Part shown: in pieces, positions 17,373 through 26,626 of the stretch | Layout: each line of letters opens with the position of its first letter | How positions within the stretch are numbered: the stretch's first letter is position 1 | Source: Coriobacteriia bacterium | GTDB taxonomy: Bacteria > Actinomycetota > Coriobacteriia > Coriobacteriales > Eggerthellaceae | DNA length: 64,000 bases | NCBI GenBank assembly: GCA_030537355.1 | Contig: JAUNNF010000002.1 | Coordinates: 62,001 to 126,000, forward strand | Direction: 5' to 3' | The notes under the pieces: generated by a model | What the model was told of the DNA's origin: nothing | The model's database searches: none | The model's input: the letters and a program-made list of their open reading frames with translations, nothing else | Position numbers and translations under genes: made by a program

Positions 17373-18425
17373 CTAATTTTTAATTATTTCAATAATATTG
17401 CTTTTATTTAGCAACTCCTGATCAAAATAATCAAGATTTGTTGTTGTAACAAAAGTCTGAGTTTTACCTAAAACAAATTTTGTGAGCATTTTACGTCTTG
17501 TAGCGTCAAGCTCGCTCATTACGTCATCCAATAAAAGTATCGGGACTTTATTTAACATATTTTCTATAAGCTGAAGCTCCGTAAGCTTAAAAGCAAGAAC
17601 TATGCTTCGTTGTTGGCCTTGACTAGCAAAATCTACTGCATTTTTTTTGTTAAGAATAAACCTTATTTGATCTTTATGAGGCCCTGTCAAAGAACTTTTT
17701 TTGTGTATCTCTTCTTCAGTATCTATATTATTTTTAAAACATTCTCTAACATTGTCTCTATTAAAATTATCTACTTCAAACGAAGTTTCGTAAGTAATTT
17801 CGAGTTCTTCATCACTACCCGTAATTTGTTTATAAAAACTTTGAAGTAAGGGTTTAATTTTTTTGATGAGCTCGTTTCTGTAACATATAAGTTGCGATCC
17901 AGTAATGACCATTACATCATTTATGCTATTTAAAGTTTCTTCATTTACGCCATCTTTAAGTAACTTATTTTTTTGACGAAGAGCTTTAGCGTAGTCTTTT
18001 CTAACAGTATAGTAATTTTTTGAAAGTTGGCTACCTAACGAATCTACAGCATCTCTTTTTGGTGAATTGCCACCTTTAACCATCATTAACTCATCCGGTG
18101 TAAAAGTAACACTTGGAAATTTACCTTTATATCTAGTATGTTTTCCATTTAGTTTATATGTTTTTTTATTATCAACAAACAGAATTGCATTATCGTCTTC
18201 AAAACTAGCTTCAACTCTACACCATTCCTCGCCTTCTTTAATAAGGTCTATAGCTTTTGGATGTCGAAATGATGAAAGTTCAGTTACTAGTTGGACTGCC
18301 TCAATGAAATTTGTTTTACCGACAGCATTTGGACCAACAAGAATATTAAAATCACTCAGATTGTCGAAACTTTGTTTACTGTAATTTCTGAAATTTTCTA
18401 GTTTTATGTTTTTTAATTTGTTCAC
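17373..18425 (-). CDS. recF: DNA replication and repair protein RecF
   Basis: A 350-residue SMC-like ATPase that loads RecA/RecO/R at single-strand gaps. Visible are NIKLENFRNYS at the N-terminus, Walker A GPNAVGKTNF (near 32-41), SLTGPHKDQIRF near 245, signature FASQGQQRS near 267 and Walker B LLLDDVMSELD near 302. It starts at GTG 18425, overlapping the dnaN stop as GTGA. It is the last gene of leuS-dnaN-recF. The usual downstream gyrB is absent; a 197-bp inverted repeat follows. Confidence 0.95.
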   Translation of the reverse strand: MNKLKNIKLENFRNYSKQSFDNLSDFNILVGPNAVGKTNFIEAVQLVTELSSFRHPKAIDLIKEGEEWCRVEASFEDDNAILFVDNKKTYKLNGKHTRYKGKFPSVTFTPDELMMVKGGNSPKRDAVDSLGSQLSKNYYTVRKDYAKALRQKNKLLKDGVNEETLNSINDVMVITGSQLICYRNELIKKIKPLLQSFYKQITGSDEELEITYETSFEVDNFNRDNVRECFKNNIDTEEEIHKKSSLTGPHKDQIRFILNKKNAVDFASQGQQRSIVLAFKLTELQLIENMLNKVPILLLDDVMSELDATRRKMLTKFVLGKTQTFVTTTNLDYFDQELLNKSNIIEIIKN

Positions 18426-19534
18426 GCAACTCTAACTGGGAGTAATACGTAAATCAAATTTTGTCCAGACTCGTCATAGAAAACAGCACGTGCAGAATCT
18501 TTTGCAATTTCAATTTTAACTTTTTCTGTATCAATGCAAGCGAGCCCCTCTAAAACATAATGACAATTAAAAGCTATGAGCACAGCATCTTCCTCGTTAA
18601 ATTGTTCAAAATCACAAGTAATTGACTCTTCACATGAACCAACATCTTGAGCTGTTCCGTCCAATTTTACAACCCCTGCTGTATTGTCAAATGTAAATTT
18701 AACAACTGGGGAATGCGCTGAAAGAACTGAGATTCGTCTTACAGCATCTGCAAGTTCAGCATTATTAATTTTGGCAACCATTGCCTTTTCTTCTGGCAAC
18801 AATTGTTTGTAATCTGGGAAATTTCCTTCTATGCGTCTATTAACAAATACAATATCATTACAAGTTACAACAACTTGGTTTTGAGATAGAGAAACTTGAG
18901 CGTTTTCTATCTCGCCAGAAAGTCCAGCAACATCCATCAAGAAAGCGCCAGGAATTACAGCATTAAAATTCTCAACACCATCAATATTCATTTCTTTCTT
19001 TGCTACAGCAATTCTGTAAGCATCAGTTGCTACCATCTCGAGAGTCCCGTTTTCATAATTGATATTTACACCTTGGAGAATAGCTCGAGACTCATCGCGA
19101 GAAACCATCTTAGCAACCTTTTTGACCATAGAACTGAACTCTTTAAAAGGTAGTGTTACAGTTTGTGTGGCTTCGACCTCTGGGAAAGGAGGAAAATCTG
19201 TAGCATTCATAACTCTAATATTAAAGTTTGATTTGTCGCATGAGATTTCAGCATTTTCCTCAGTTGTTGAAACGCTTACAGCCTCATCTTTAAATGTTGA
19301 AACAATGTCTGAAAATAATTTAGCAGGAAGCAAAGCACTGCCGTCTTCTTCGATTAATGCTGGAGCACTAACAGATACTGAGAGCTCTAAATTAGTTGAT
19401 CTAATCGAAACTTCATTTTCGTTTGCCTCTACATAAACCCCAGCTAACGCAGGCATATTTGAACGAGCCGATACTCCTTTAGCAGTGATGCTTAAGATAT
19501 CGTTTAATGTTTTTTGATTAATTGAAAATTTCAT
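18422..19534 (-). CDS. dnaN: DNA polymerase III beta sliding clamp
   Basis: A 370-residue protein, the standard clamp length, with three repeated clamp folds. Family stretches include the N-terminal MKFSINQKTLNDILS, ATDAYRIA near 175, GNFPDYKQLLP near 240 and the C-terminal IYVLLPVRVA. The ring clamp tethers polymerase III and recruits repair enzymes. It begins 2 bp after the leuS stop, with AAAGGGGTAAGG just upstream, and overlaps recF. It lies about 31 kb from dnaA and on the opposite strand, away from the common dnaA-dnaN pair. Confidence 0.96.
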   Translation of the reverse strand: MKFSINQKTLNDILSITAKGVSARSNMPALAGVYVEANENEVSIRSTNLELSVSVSAPALIEEDGSALLPAKLFSDIVSTFKDEAVSVSTTEENAEISCDKSNFNIRVMNATDFPPFPEVEATQTVTLPFKEFSSMVKKVAKMVSRDESRAILQGVNINYENGTLEMVATDAYRIAVAKKEMNIDGVENFNAVIPGAFLMDVAGLSGEIENAQVSLSQNQVVVTCNDIVFVNRRIEGNFPDYKQLLPEEKAMVAKINNAELADAVRRISVLSAHSPVVKFTFDNTAGVVKLDGTAQDVGSCEESITCDFEQFNEEDAVLIAFNCHYVLEGLACIDTEKVKIEIAKDSARAVFYDESGQNLIYVLLPVRVA

Positions 19535-19536
19535 CC

Positions 19537-22065
19537 TTACCCCTTTACTATGTTTACTAGTCTGTTTGGTACAACTATTACTTTTTTAGGTTGCGAGTCT
19601 AAGTTGACAGCCTCCAATGCTATTTTTTCAATGTCTTCTTTACTTGCATCTGTAGCAACATTTATCTTCGCTTTAATTTTACCATTAACTTGTACTGCAA
19701 GCTCTACTTCTGATTTTTTGGCTTTACTCTCATCAAAACTTGGCCATGCTTGTGTATGGACTGAATATTCATGTTCTAAAACATCTGTCCAAAGCTCTTC
19801 TGCCATATGTGGAGCAATTGGAGCTATTAACTTAACTAATGTTTCGGCAATTTCAAATGTAGTTTCATCTCTAGTATCTGGATTTGCATAAGTTAAATAT
19901 TCTACAGTTGCGTTTGTAAGCTCCATAATTGCAGATATTGCAGTATTGAAATTATAACGTTCATAGTCTTTTGTAGCACGGCCCACAACTTCGTGACGCA
20001 TACGAATCATATTGTCTCTAGCTGCTTTTAATTTAGTCTCATTTTCTTGTTTAAACAATGTTTGATTATCGTCTACGTTATCAGACCCTGCTTTACAAAC
20101 AAGATCATTAACTACACGCCAAAATCTATTCATAAATTTATAAATTCCAGCCAAACCACTTTCGTCCCAAAGTAAGTCTTTATCTGGTGGAGCCATAAAC
20201 AAAATATATGCTCTAACAGCATCTGCTCCATATTCGGCAATCATATCTTCAGGAGCAACTACATTACCTTTTGACTTTGACATAGTCTCGCCATGTTCAT
20301 CTTTTACCATACCCTGACAAAGCAAACGAGTAAACGGCTCATCAAAATCTAGAAGCTTCATATCTCTAAAAGCTTTTGTAAAAAAGCGAGAATACAGCAA
20401 ATGTAATATTGCATGCTCAATACCTCCAATGTATTGATCAACAGGCATCCATCTATTTGCAATGTCTCTGTCAAAAGGCAAATCCTTATTATGAGGATCT
20501 GTGTAGCGAAGATAATACCAACTAGAGCATGTAAATGTATCCATTGTGTCAGTTTCTCTTTTTGCTGGAGCCCCACACTTAGGACAAGTACATTCTGCAA
20601 ATGACTTATGAGTAGCGAGCGTCTCGCCATTTGCCAGGTCAATATCTTCAGGAAGCTTAACTGGTAAGTCCTCATCTGGAACTAATACCTCACCACATTC
20701 CTCGCAATGAATAACAGGTATTGGATTCCCCCAATAACGCTGACGGCTAATTAACCAATCTCTAAGCCTATACTCCGTTTTCTTTCTTCCTGTACCATTG
20801 TCATTCAAAAATTTAATTATGGCTGCTTCACCTTCTGAACGTTTGCCACCAATTAATCCAGTAAATTGACCTGACTGAACTAGCGTACCTTCAGCTTCCA
20901 TAGCCTCTGGCCAGTCGACTTTTGTAATTGCTCTATTTTGCTCATCTTTTAATTTTTCATATAGTGGATCATCATCCTTCAAAATAATTGGAATAATTGG
21001 CAAATCGTATTTTTTTGCGAATTCAAAGTCACGTTGGTCGCCACAAGGGACTGCCATGACAGCACCTGTTCCATAATCGGCAACAACGTAATCTGCAACC
21101 CAAACTGGTACTCTTTCATTATTAACAGGATTAATGACATATTTACCTGTAAAAGCACCATGTTTTTCTTTGTCTCCTTGAGCACGCTCTAATGCAGAAA
21201 TTTTTGAAGCATCTTCGATAACCTTGAGAACATCAGTTTCATATTCTGTATCTTTGACCATTTCTTTAAGGCCTTCATATTCTGGAGCAAGAACAAAGAA
21301 ACTGCAACCAAACAAAGTATCGGCTCTTGTTGTAAATACAGTTATTGTCTCTCCTGTATCTTCTAGTTTAAAATCAACTTCAGCACCTTCAGATTTTCCA
21401 ATCCAGTTTGCTTGCTGTTGACGAACTCTATCTGGCCATCCTTCTAATTTGTCAAGATCTTTAAGAAGCTGATCAGAGTACTCGGTAATTTTATAATACC
21501 ATTGTGTTAAATCACGTTTTTCAACTTCGCTGTGACATCTCCAACATTTGCCTTGTTCAACCTGTTCGTTAGCAAGAACTGTCTTACATCCTGGACACCA
21601 ATTTACTGGAGAGTTCTTACGTTCAACAAGACCTTTTTTGTAAAATTGTTTAAAAATCCACTGACCCCATTTGTAATACTCTGGGTCACAAGCAACAACT
21701 TTACGTTCCCAATCATATGAGAAACCCATACGTTTAAAACTAGCCAATTGTTTATCGATATTCTTATAAGTCCATTCAGAAGGATGAGTATTATTTTTAA
21801 TAGCAGCATTTTCAGCAGGTAAGCCAAATGCATCCCATCCCATAGGATGAAGAACATCGTAGCCATTCATTTTTGAATAACGAGCAATTGCATCGCCTAT
21901 TGCATAATTCCTAACATGCCCCATATGAATATCTCCAGAAGGATATGGAAACATCTCGAGAACATATTTTTTCTTGTTTCCATTATCCTGGATTTCAAAG
22001 GCACCGTGCTCTTCCCAGTGCTTTTGCCATCTTGGTTCAATTTCTGCTGGATTATATTTTTTCAT
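19537..22065 (-). CDS. leuS: leucyl-tRNA synthetase
   Basis: An 842-residue class I synthetase. The ATP-binding HIGH-type motif is [12 protein letters not shown] (near 43) and the KMSKS-type motif [10 protein letters not shown] near 600. A zinc-type Cys pattern (WCPGC...CWRC near 160-185) and the CP1 editing domain ([14 protein letters not shown] near 245; [11 protein letters not shown] near 335) are present. The start is the ATG at 22065 ([19 protein letters not shown]) with TAGGAG upstream. It heads the operon leuS-dnaN-recF. Confidence 0.97.
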   Translation of the reverse strand: MKKYNPAEIEPRWQKHWEEHGAFEIQDNGNKKKYVLEMFPYPSGDIHMGHVRNYAIGDAIARYSKMNGYDVLHPMGWDAFGLPAENAAIKNNTHPSEWTYKNIDKQLASFKRMGFSYDWERKVVACDPEYYKWGQWIFKQFYKKGLVERKNSPVNWCPGCKTVLANEQVEQGKCWRCHSEVEKRDLTQWYYKITEYSDQLLKDLDKLEGWPDRVRQQQANWIGKSEGAEVDFKLEDTGETITVFTTRADTLFGCSFFVLAPEYEGLKEMVKDTEYETDVLKVIEDASKISALERAQGDKEKHGAFTGKYVINPVNNERVPVWVADYVVADYGTGAVMAVPCGDQRDFEFAKKYDLPIIPIILKDDDPLYEKLKDEQNRAITKVDWPEAMEAEGTLVQSGQFTGLIGGKRSEGEAAIIKFLNDNGTGRKKTEYRLRDWLISRQRYWGNPIPVIHCEECGEVLVPDEDLPVKLPEDIDLANGETLATHKSFAECTCPKCGAPAKRETDTMDTFTCSSWYYLRYTDPHNKDLPFDRDIANRWMPVDQYIGGIEHAILHLLYSRFFTKAFRDMKLLDFDEPFTRLLCQGMVKDEHGETMSKSKGNVVAPEDMIAEYGADAVRAYILFMAPPDKDLLWDESGLAGIYKFMNRFWRVVNDLVCKAGSDNVDDNQTLFKQENETKLKAARDNMIRMRHEVVGRATKDYERYNFNTAISAIMELTNATVEYLTYANPDTRDETTFEIAETLVKLIAPIAPHMAEELWTDVLEHEYSVHTQAWPSFDESKAKKSEVELAVQVNGKIKAKINVATDASKEDIEKIALEAVNLDSQPKKVIVVPNRLVNIVKG

Positions 22066-22084
22066 TTTGTCTCCTATAAAACAA

Positions 22085-22108
22085 CAACCCCGCATTATAG
22101 CAGGGTTG
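22085..22108 (-). terminator. terminator of the aquaporin gene with the leuS -10 box in its loop
   Basis: On the minus strand CAACCCTGC and GCGGGGTTG form a 9-bp stem (one G-T pair) around the loop TATAAT, followed by TTGTTTTAT. It lies between the end of the aquaporin gene and the leuS ribosome site. The loop sequence is a perfect -10 box located about 30 bp upstream of the leuS ATG, so one element may end the first transcript and start the next. Confidence 0.7.
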
Positions 22109-22135
22109 CTGAAAACTTAAATATATAATTAATTA

Positions 22136-22969
22136 TTATTTATCTTCTTTTTTAGGTTCTGCTTTTTTTGTTTCAGCTTTTTTAGGTTCTGGTTTTTTAG
22201 CAGCTGGTTTTTTTGGCTCTTCTTTTTTGGCTGTTGGTTTAGGAGCAGCTTTAGGAGCTGGTTTTTTTGGAGCACAAACCAATCTCCAAAATCCTGTAGC
22301 TAAAGCACCACCAACTAATGGAGCAACGACAAATACCCATAATTGACTAAGAGATGTTGCATCTTGAGTAGCAATAAATCCCATCAATGCAGGCCCAAAA
22401 CTACGAGCAGGGTTAACTGATGCTCCTGTTAATGGGATACCAATAAAATAAACTAAAGCTAGTGCCAATCCAATAATGATTCCAGCATATGCAGATGCTT
22501 TTTTGTTTGCTGTTGCGCTCAACACAACTAAAACAAATACAAAAGTTAAAATAACTTCAGCAACGATAGCACCTATCATATTAATGCCAAATTGAGATGT
22601 TTCACCAAATCCATTAGCCCCAAAACCAAATTGGTTAATTCCGTATTGGCTTACAATATCTGATGTGCTTAGAAATGCAAATAATAATGCAGCACCAACA
22701 AAAGCACCAACAAGTTGAGAAATAATATAGAAAAGTAAATCTTTTTCGTTAATTCTTTTGTCTAAAAACATTGCAAGTGAAACGGCAGGATTGATGTGGC
22801 AGCCTGAGATGTGGCCAAATGCACAATACATAGCAACAACTGCAAAAGCAAATGCTAGAGGAGTGACTATTGGGCTAACTCCATACAAAGTTCCTGTGAT
22901 TGTTGCAACTCCGCATCCGAACAAAACTAAAACGCATGTTCCTAATGCTTCACAAATATACTTTTTCAT
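22136..22969 (-). CDS. aquaporin-family channel with Lys/Pro/Ala-rich C-terminal tail
   Basis: A 277-residue MIP channel with six membrane helices and two NPA boxes: GHISGCHINPAVS near 60 and GASVNPARSFGPAL near 185. Ser rather than Asp after NPAR points to the water-channel (AqpZ) group and away from glycerol facilitators. At the positions of AqpZ His174 and Thr183 this protein seems to have Tyr and Ala, so selectivity is uncertain. The last 45 or so residues are a low-complexity Lys/Pro/Ala/Glu tail not found in ordinary AqpZ, probably cytoplasmic. The gene stands alone with its own promoter (TATAAT at 23007-23002, minus) and terminator. Confidence 0.88.
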   Translation of the reverse strand: MKKYICEALGTCVLVLFGCGVATITGTLYGVSPIVTPLAFAFAVVAMYCAFGHISGCHINPAVSLAMFLDKRINEKDLLFYIISQLVGAFVGAALLFAFLSTSDIVSQYGINQFGFGANGFGETSQFGINMIGAIVAEVILTFVFVLVVLSATANKKASAYAGIIIGLALALVYFIGIPLTGASVNPARSFGPALMGFIATQDATSLSQLWVFVVAPLVGGALATGFWRLVCAPKKPAPKAAPKPTAKKEEPKKPAAKKPEPKKAETKKAEPKKEDK

Positions 22970-23082
22970 TTTTCCTTCTTTCCTTTTCTTACCAACGTGG
23001 CATTATACCAACAAACAAACAAAAAAATTCTTTTTTTTGATATGATTAAATTTTGATATAATTGATTTCAGAAGGAGTTGTT
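22970..23082. promoter_or_regulatory. divergent promoters: aquaporin and epimerase cluster
   Basis: Minus strand: TATAAT at 23007-23002 preceded by a T/G-rich run, feeding the aquaporin gene, which has GGAAAGAAGGA as ribosome site. Plus strand: TATAAT at 23057-23062 in TTTTGATATAATTG, with AGAAGGAG just before the epimerase ATG. Confidence 0.6.
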
Positions 23083-23739
23083 ATGAAAAAGAAATTTGCA
23101 CCATCAATAATGTGTTCAAAACCATGGGACATGCTTACATATGTTAAAGAATTCGAAAAATCTAACATAGACATGATACATTTTGATGTTATGGATGGTA
23201 ATTTTGTTCCTAATATTATGTTAGGTAGTGAAGATTATAAAGCGTTACACGAAGTTACAAAACTTCCTCTAGACCTTCATTTAATGTGCATAAATCCGGC
23301 AGAAGCTTTTACTTATTTTGACGTTAAAGAAGGAGATCAAGTTTCTTTTCATCCAGAGACCTGTAAAGGCCCTTATAAGCTATTACAAGCAATAAAAAAC
23401 AAAGGAGCAAAAGCTGGCTTTGCGTTTAGTCCTGCTACTCCTATAACATATATTGACGAAGTAAAAGAAATTTTAGATTTTGTTTTGATTATGAGTGTAG
23501 AACCGGGTTTTGCAGGTCAAAAGTTTTTGCCAGATGCACTTAATAAAATTAAACGTGTAGCAGACAAGAACCTGAATATTGACATTTTTGTTGATGGAAA
23601 CTGCAATTCAGGAAACGTTGCTAAAGCTTTTAATGCAGGGGCCACTGGAGTTGTAATTGGCTCCGCATTATTAAATAAAAATAATAAAGCAGAAAATTTT
23701 AGTCAGGATTTCAAATCATATTTACATGCTCTCAACTAA
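23083..23739 (+). CDS. ribulose/allulose-phosphate 3-epimerase family protein
   Basis: A 218-residue TIM-barrel epimerase. It shows the family metal and catalytic motifs: FDVMDGNFVPN (near 36), PLDLHLMC (near 66), SFHPETC (near 90), MSVEPGFAGQKF (near 137) and FVDGNCN (near 170). The LMC and HPET details are closer to AlsE (D-allulose-6-phosphate 3-epimerase) than to the housekeeping Rpe. The ATG at 23083 has AAGGAGT upstream. It overlaps the next gene, a polyol-phosphate-type dehydrogenase, by 14 bp, supporting a role in a dedicated sugar or polyol phosphate path and not general pentose metabolism; this is inference. Confidence 0.85.
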   Translation: MKKKFAPSIMCSKPWDMLTYVKEFEKSNIDMIHFDVMDGNFVPNIMLGSEDYKALHEVTKLPLDLHLMCINPAEAFTYFDVKEGDQVSFHPETCKGPYKLLQAIKNKGAKAGFAFSPATPITYIDEVKEILDFVLIMSVEPGFAGQKFLPDALNKIKRVADKNLNIDIFVDGNCNSGNVAKAFNAGATGVVIGSALLNKNNKAENFSQDFKSYLHALN

Positions 23740-24724
23740 ATTATTTAAAATAGGCGATTTTCAAACTGTAGAAGCAGACAAACCTATTCCTCACGGTGAG
23801 GAATTATTAATCAAAGTTAGCTCATGCGGAATTTGTGGTTCTGATATTCCAAGAATTTATCAACATGGCACAAGTAATGGGAAATATCCTTTAACCTTAG
23901 GCCATGAATTTGGAGGTACAATCGTTGAAGTTGGAAATGAAGCAAATAAGAATCTTATTGGCAAATGTGGTGCAGTTTTCCCAATTATTCCATGTAATAA
24001 ATGCGAACAATGCAAGCAAAATTATTATGCAATGTGTGAAAACTATGATTATTTAGGATCAAGAAGAGACGGTGGTTTCTCTGAATATTGTCTTCTTCCA
24101 AGTAAATGGAACTTTATTGAAGCTCCTAAAGAAATTGACGAGGAAGCATTCGCGCTTATCGAACCAGCAACTGTCGCTCAACATGCAGTAAGAACAGCCG
24201 GAAAGTGTTCGTCACTATTAATATTTGGAGCTGGACCAATAGGCATAATGGCAGCTCGGTGGGCTAAAATTTTTGGCATTAATAACGTTATACTCGTAGA
24301 TATAGTAGACGAAAAAATTGACTTTGCAAATAAACATGGAGTCAAGTGTGTAAAAGATATACCAGATACTCTTTTTGATTCTTCTATAGAAGGTACAGGT
24401 TTTGGAAATGCTTTAGGAAATGCAATTAATCATACAAAACCCCATGGTACAGTTGTTCTTTTAGGAAACCCTGCTTCAGACACACAAATTAAACTTTCAC
24501 AACACAGTAATATACTTAGAAAAGAACTTACCATCAAAGGTGTATGGAATTCATATTATGATGAATGGAAAACCACTATAGAACAGATTAGCAATAACAA
24601 CCTACAAGTTTTAGATTTAATTACACATAAAAGTGATTTAGGAAATCTTCCAGAGCTTTGTAGAAATATTTATAATAAAAATATTTCTATTTGCAAAGCA
24701 ATTGCAAAAATAGTGGTACAATAA
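23726..24724 (+). CDS. zinc-dependent medium-chain dehydrogenase, galactitol-1-phosphate 5-dehydrogenase (GatD)-like
   Basis: A 332-residue alcohol dehydrogenase. Catalytic zinc site: SCGICGSD (near 33), GHEFGG (near 60) and an acidic residue near 145; structural zinc: four cysteines in IIPCNKCEQCKQNYYAMC (near 89-106). The NAD site is FGAGPIGIMAA near 168. YDYLGSRRDGGFSEY and ILRKELTIKGVW agree well with GatD of enteric bacteria. It likely oxidises a polyol phosphate to a ketose phosphate. The start overlaps the epimerase by 14 bp and has no obvious ribosome site, so it is probably translated by coupling. Confidence 0.85.
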   Translation: MLSTKLFKIGDFQTVEADKPIPHGEELLIKVSSCGICGSDIPRIYQHGTSNGKYPLTLGHEFGGTIVEVGNEANKNLIGKCGAVFPIIPCNKCEQCKQNYYAMCENYDYLGSRRDGGFSEYCLLPSKWNFIEAPKEIDEEAFALIEPATVAQHAVRTAGKCSSLLIFGAGPIGIMAARWAKIFGINNVILVDIVDEKIDFANKHGVKCVKDIPDTLFDSSIEGTGFGNALGNAINHTKPHGTVVLLGNPASDTQIKLSQHSNILRKELTIKGVWNSYYDEWKTTIEQISNNNLQVLDLITHKSDLGNLPELCRNIYNKNISICKAIAKIVVQ

Positions 24725-24745
24725 ACAGCAACCAAAGGAGGAAAA

Positions 24746-25138
24746 ATGGTTGGAGTAATTATAGCAACGCATGGACAATTTGCAGAAGGCTTAGTAGACA
24801 CAGCAAAAATGTTTGCTGACAATATTAGTAATATTAAAGTTCTTCCTCTTAATACAAGCACATCTTTAGATGATTATTTTGATGAAACAATGGAAGCAAT
24901 TGAAGAAGTCGATGAGGGAGATGGCGTTATCGCATTAGTTGATATTTTAGGCGGTACTCCAAGTACAACATTATTTAGAGCAAAAAATAAATTTCACAAA
25001 AATGTTAAAATCGTAACAGGATTAAATTTACCTATGATGGTTGCTCTTCTTACCGAGCTTGAAGAAAATACAAACATGGATGATTTAGCTAAATCTTTAG
25101 TAGAAGCCGGAACTCTTCATATTTCTATAATGGAATAA
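24746..25138 (+). CDS. PTS mannose-family EIIA domain protein
   Basis: A 130-residue stand-alone EIIA of the mannose/fructose/sorbose family. The N-terminal VIIATHGQFAEG contains the conserved phospho-histidine (residue 9), and LVDILGGTPSTTLF near 65 is the second family block. No EIIB, EIIC or EIID gene is in the window, so it may serve distant transport genes or act as a phospho-signal, as for the related PTS domains that regulate kinases. It has a perfect AAAGGAGG site and a TACAAT -10 candidate at the end of the preceding gene, and lies between the dehydrogenase and a sodium symporter gene. Confidence 0.88.
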   Translation: MVGVIIATHGQFAEGLVDTAKMFADNISNIKVLPLNTSTSLDDYFDETMEAIEEVDEGDGVIALVDILGGTPSTTLFRAKNKFHKNVKIVTGLNLPMMVALLTELEENTNMDDLAKSLVEAGTLHISIME

Positions 25139-25181
25139 AATCGATTCGCTTACTAACATAATTTCTCAAATAGATGACGCA

Positions 25182-26585
25182 ATGTATGCCTACTTAATTG
25201 TAGGCTTACTACTTATTTGTGGTTTAACCTATACAATACGTACTAAATTTGTTCAAATAAGGCGTTTTCCTGATATGTTCAAATATATCGCGGACAAAAA
25301 ACCTGTCAAGCGTAAAAAATCACTTTCTTCTTTTCAGGCATTAATGATTTCTACTGGTTCTCGTGTTGGCACAGGAAATATAGCAGGAATTGCAACAGCA
25401 ATTATTATGGGAGGTCCTGGTGCTGTTTTTTGGATGTGGGTTTTGGCAATTATTGGTGCTTCGTCTGCTTTTATTGAATCAACACTTGCTCAAATTTGGA
25501 AAAGACGATCTCCTTATGGTGCTTATAGAGGAGGTCCTGCTTACTATATAGAACAAGGTCTTGGAAAAAAGTGGTTAGGTATTGTTTTTGCTGTATCTTT
25601 AATTTTGGCTTTTGGTTTTGGCTTTAATGCCCTACAATCGTTTAATACTACATCGTCTTTCGATTATTATTTTATTGAAACAGGATTAAACCTTAATCAA
25701 GTTCATTTTTTTATTGGAATTATTCTTGTAGCAATTACAGCATTGATAATTTTTGGCGGCATGAAGGCTATAGGAAATGTATCTTCAATAATTGTGCCTA
25801 TAATGGCATTATTATATATGGCTCTAGCCCTGTTTATAGTTTTTTCAAATATTAACTGCATGGGAAATGTATTTGCTGCAATTTTTGATAACGCTTTTAG
25901 CCTACAATCGATTTTAGGAGGAGGCGCAGGTATGGCGCTTTTATACGGCACAAAGCGAGGATTGCTTTCAAATGAGGCAGGTATGGGTTCTGCCCCAAAT
26001 GCTGCAGCATGCGCTTCAGTTTCACATCCTGTAAAACAAGGTTTGATTCAAGCCTTGTCAGCATATATTGATACTTTCTTAATTTGTACTAGTTCAGCCT
26101 TTATGGTTCTTGTATTTTGCGTAACAAATCCTGATATTGCATATCAATATAATGGCATGCCTTTAGTACAAATGACACTTCATAATTCTATAGGAGAAGC
26201 AGGTATTCATTTTATGACTATAGCTATATTTTTCTTCGCCTTCAGTAGTATTATTGGCAATTATAGTTACGCAGAAAGCAATTTCAAATTTATAACAACT
26301 AATAGAAAAGCATTAAAATATTTTAGAATCCTTTGCTTATTTCCTGTATTTTTTGGAACATTAAGTAACCTAGATTTAGCTTGGGGTTTAGCTGACATCT
26401 TTATGGGTATTATGGCAGTTCTTAATATCCTGTCTTTGTTCTTCCTTGGAAAATGGGCATTATTGGCCTTAAAAGATTATGACAAACAGAGGAAACAAGG
26501 CTTAGACCCTGTCTTTTACGCTGACGATTATCCAGAACTTCCAAAAACAGAATGTTGGCATAAACCAGAAAAAATTATTCAGTAA
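25182..26585 (+). CDS. sodium:alanine/glycine symporter (AGCS family)
   Basis: A polytopic transporter of at least 467 residues. The AGCS features seen are SRVGTGNIAGIATAI near 60, a GGPAYYIEQGLG motif near 116 and KRGLLSNEAGMGSAPNAAA near 260. It imports small neutral amino acids with sodium. The first ATG (25182) has no ribosome site and begins in the middle of the usual N-terminus. The same frame is open upstream and encodes I-D-S-L-T-N-I-I-S-Q-I-D-D-A, the kind of sequence that normally precedes this point in the family, back to ATC at 25140, right after the EIIA stop and behind GGAA. A rare ATC start is therefore possible. Confidence 0.88.
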   Translation: MYAYLIVGLLLICGLTYTIRTKFVQIRRFPDMFKYIADKKPVKRKKSLSSFQALMISTGSRVGTGNIAGIATAIIMGGPGAVFWMWVLAIIGASSAFIESTLAQIWKRRSPYGAYRGGPAYYIEQGLGKKWLGIVFAVSLILAFGFGFNALQSFNTTSSFDYYFIETGLNLNQVHFFIGIILVAITALIIFGGMKAIGNVSSIIVPIMALLYMALALFIVFSNINCMGNVFAAIFDNAFSLQSILGGGAGMALLYGTKRGLLSNEAGMGSAPNAAACASVSHPVKQGLIQALSAYIDTFLICTSSAFMVLVFCVTNPDIAYQYNGMPLVQMTLHNSIGEAGIHFMTIAIFFFAFSSIIGNYSYAESNFKFITTNRKALKYFRILCLFPVFFGTLSNLDLAWGLADIFMGIMAVLNILSLFFLGKWALLALKDYDKQRKQGLDPVFYADDYPELPKTECWHKPEKIIQ

Positions 26586-26626
26586 ATACAAAATATTGTA
26601 AAATAAACGTACCTAAAGGAGGAAAG

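Noticed and set aside
20358-21866. Several open frames of 60-105 codons on either strand within leuS
   Set aside because: They are shadow frames of a well-supported long gene, lack ribosome sites and have no recognisable sequence.
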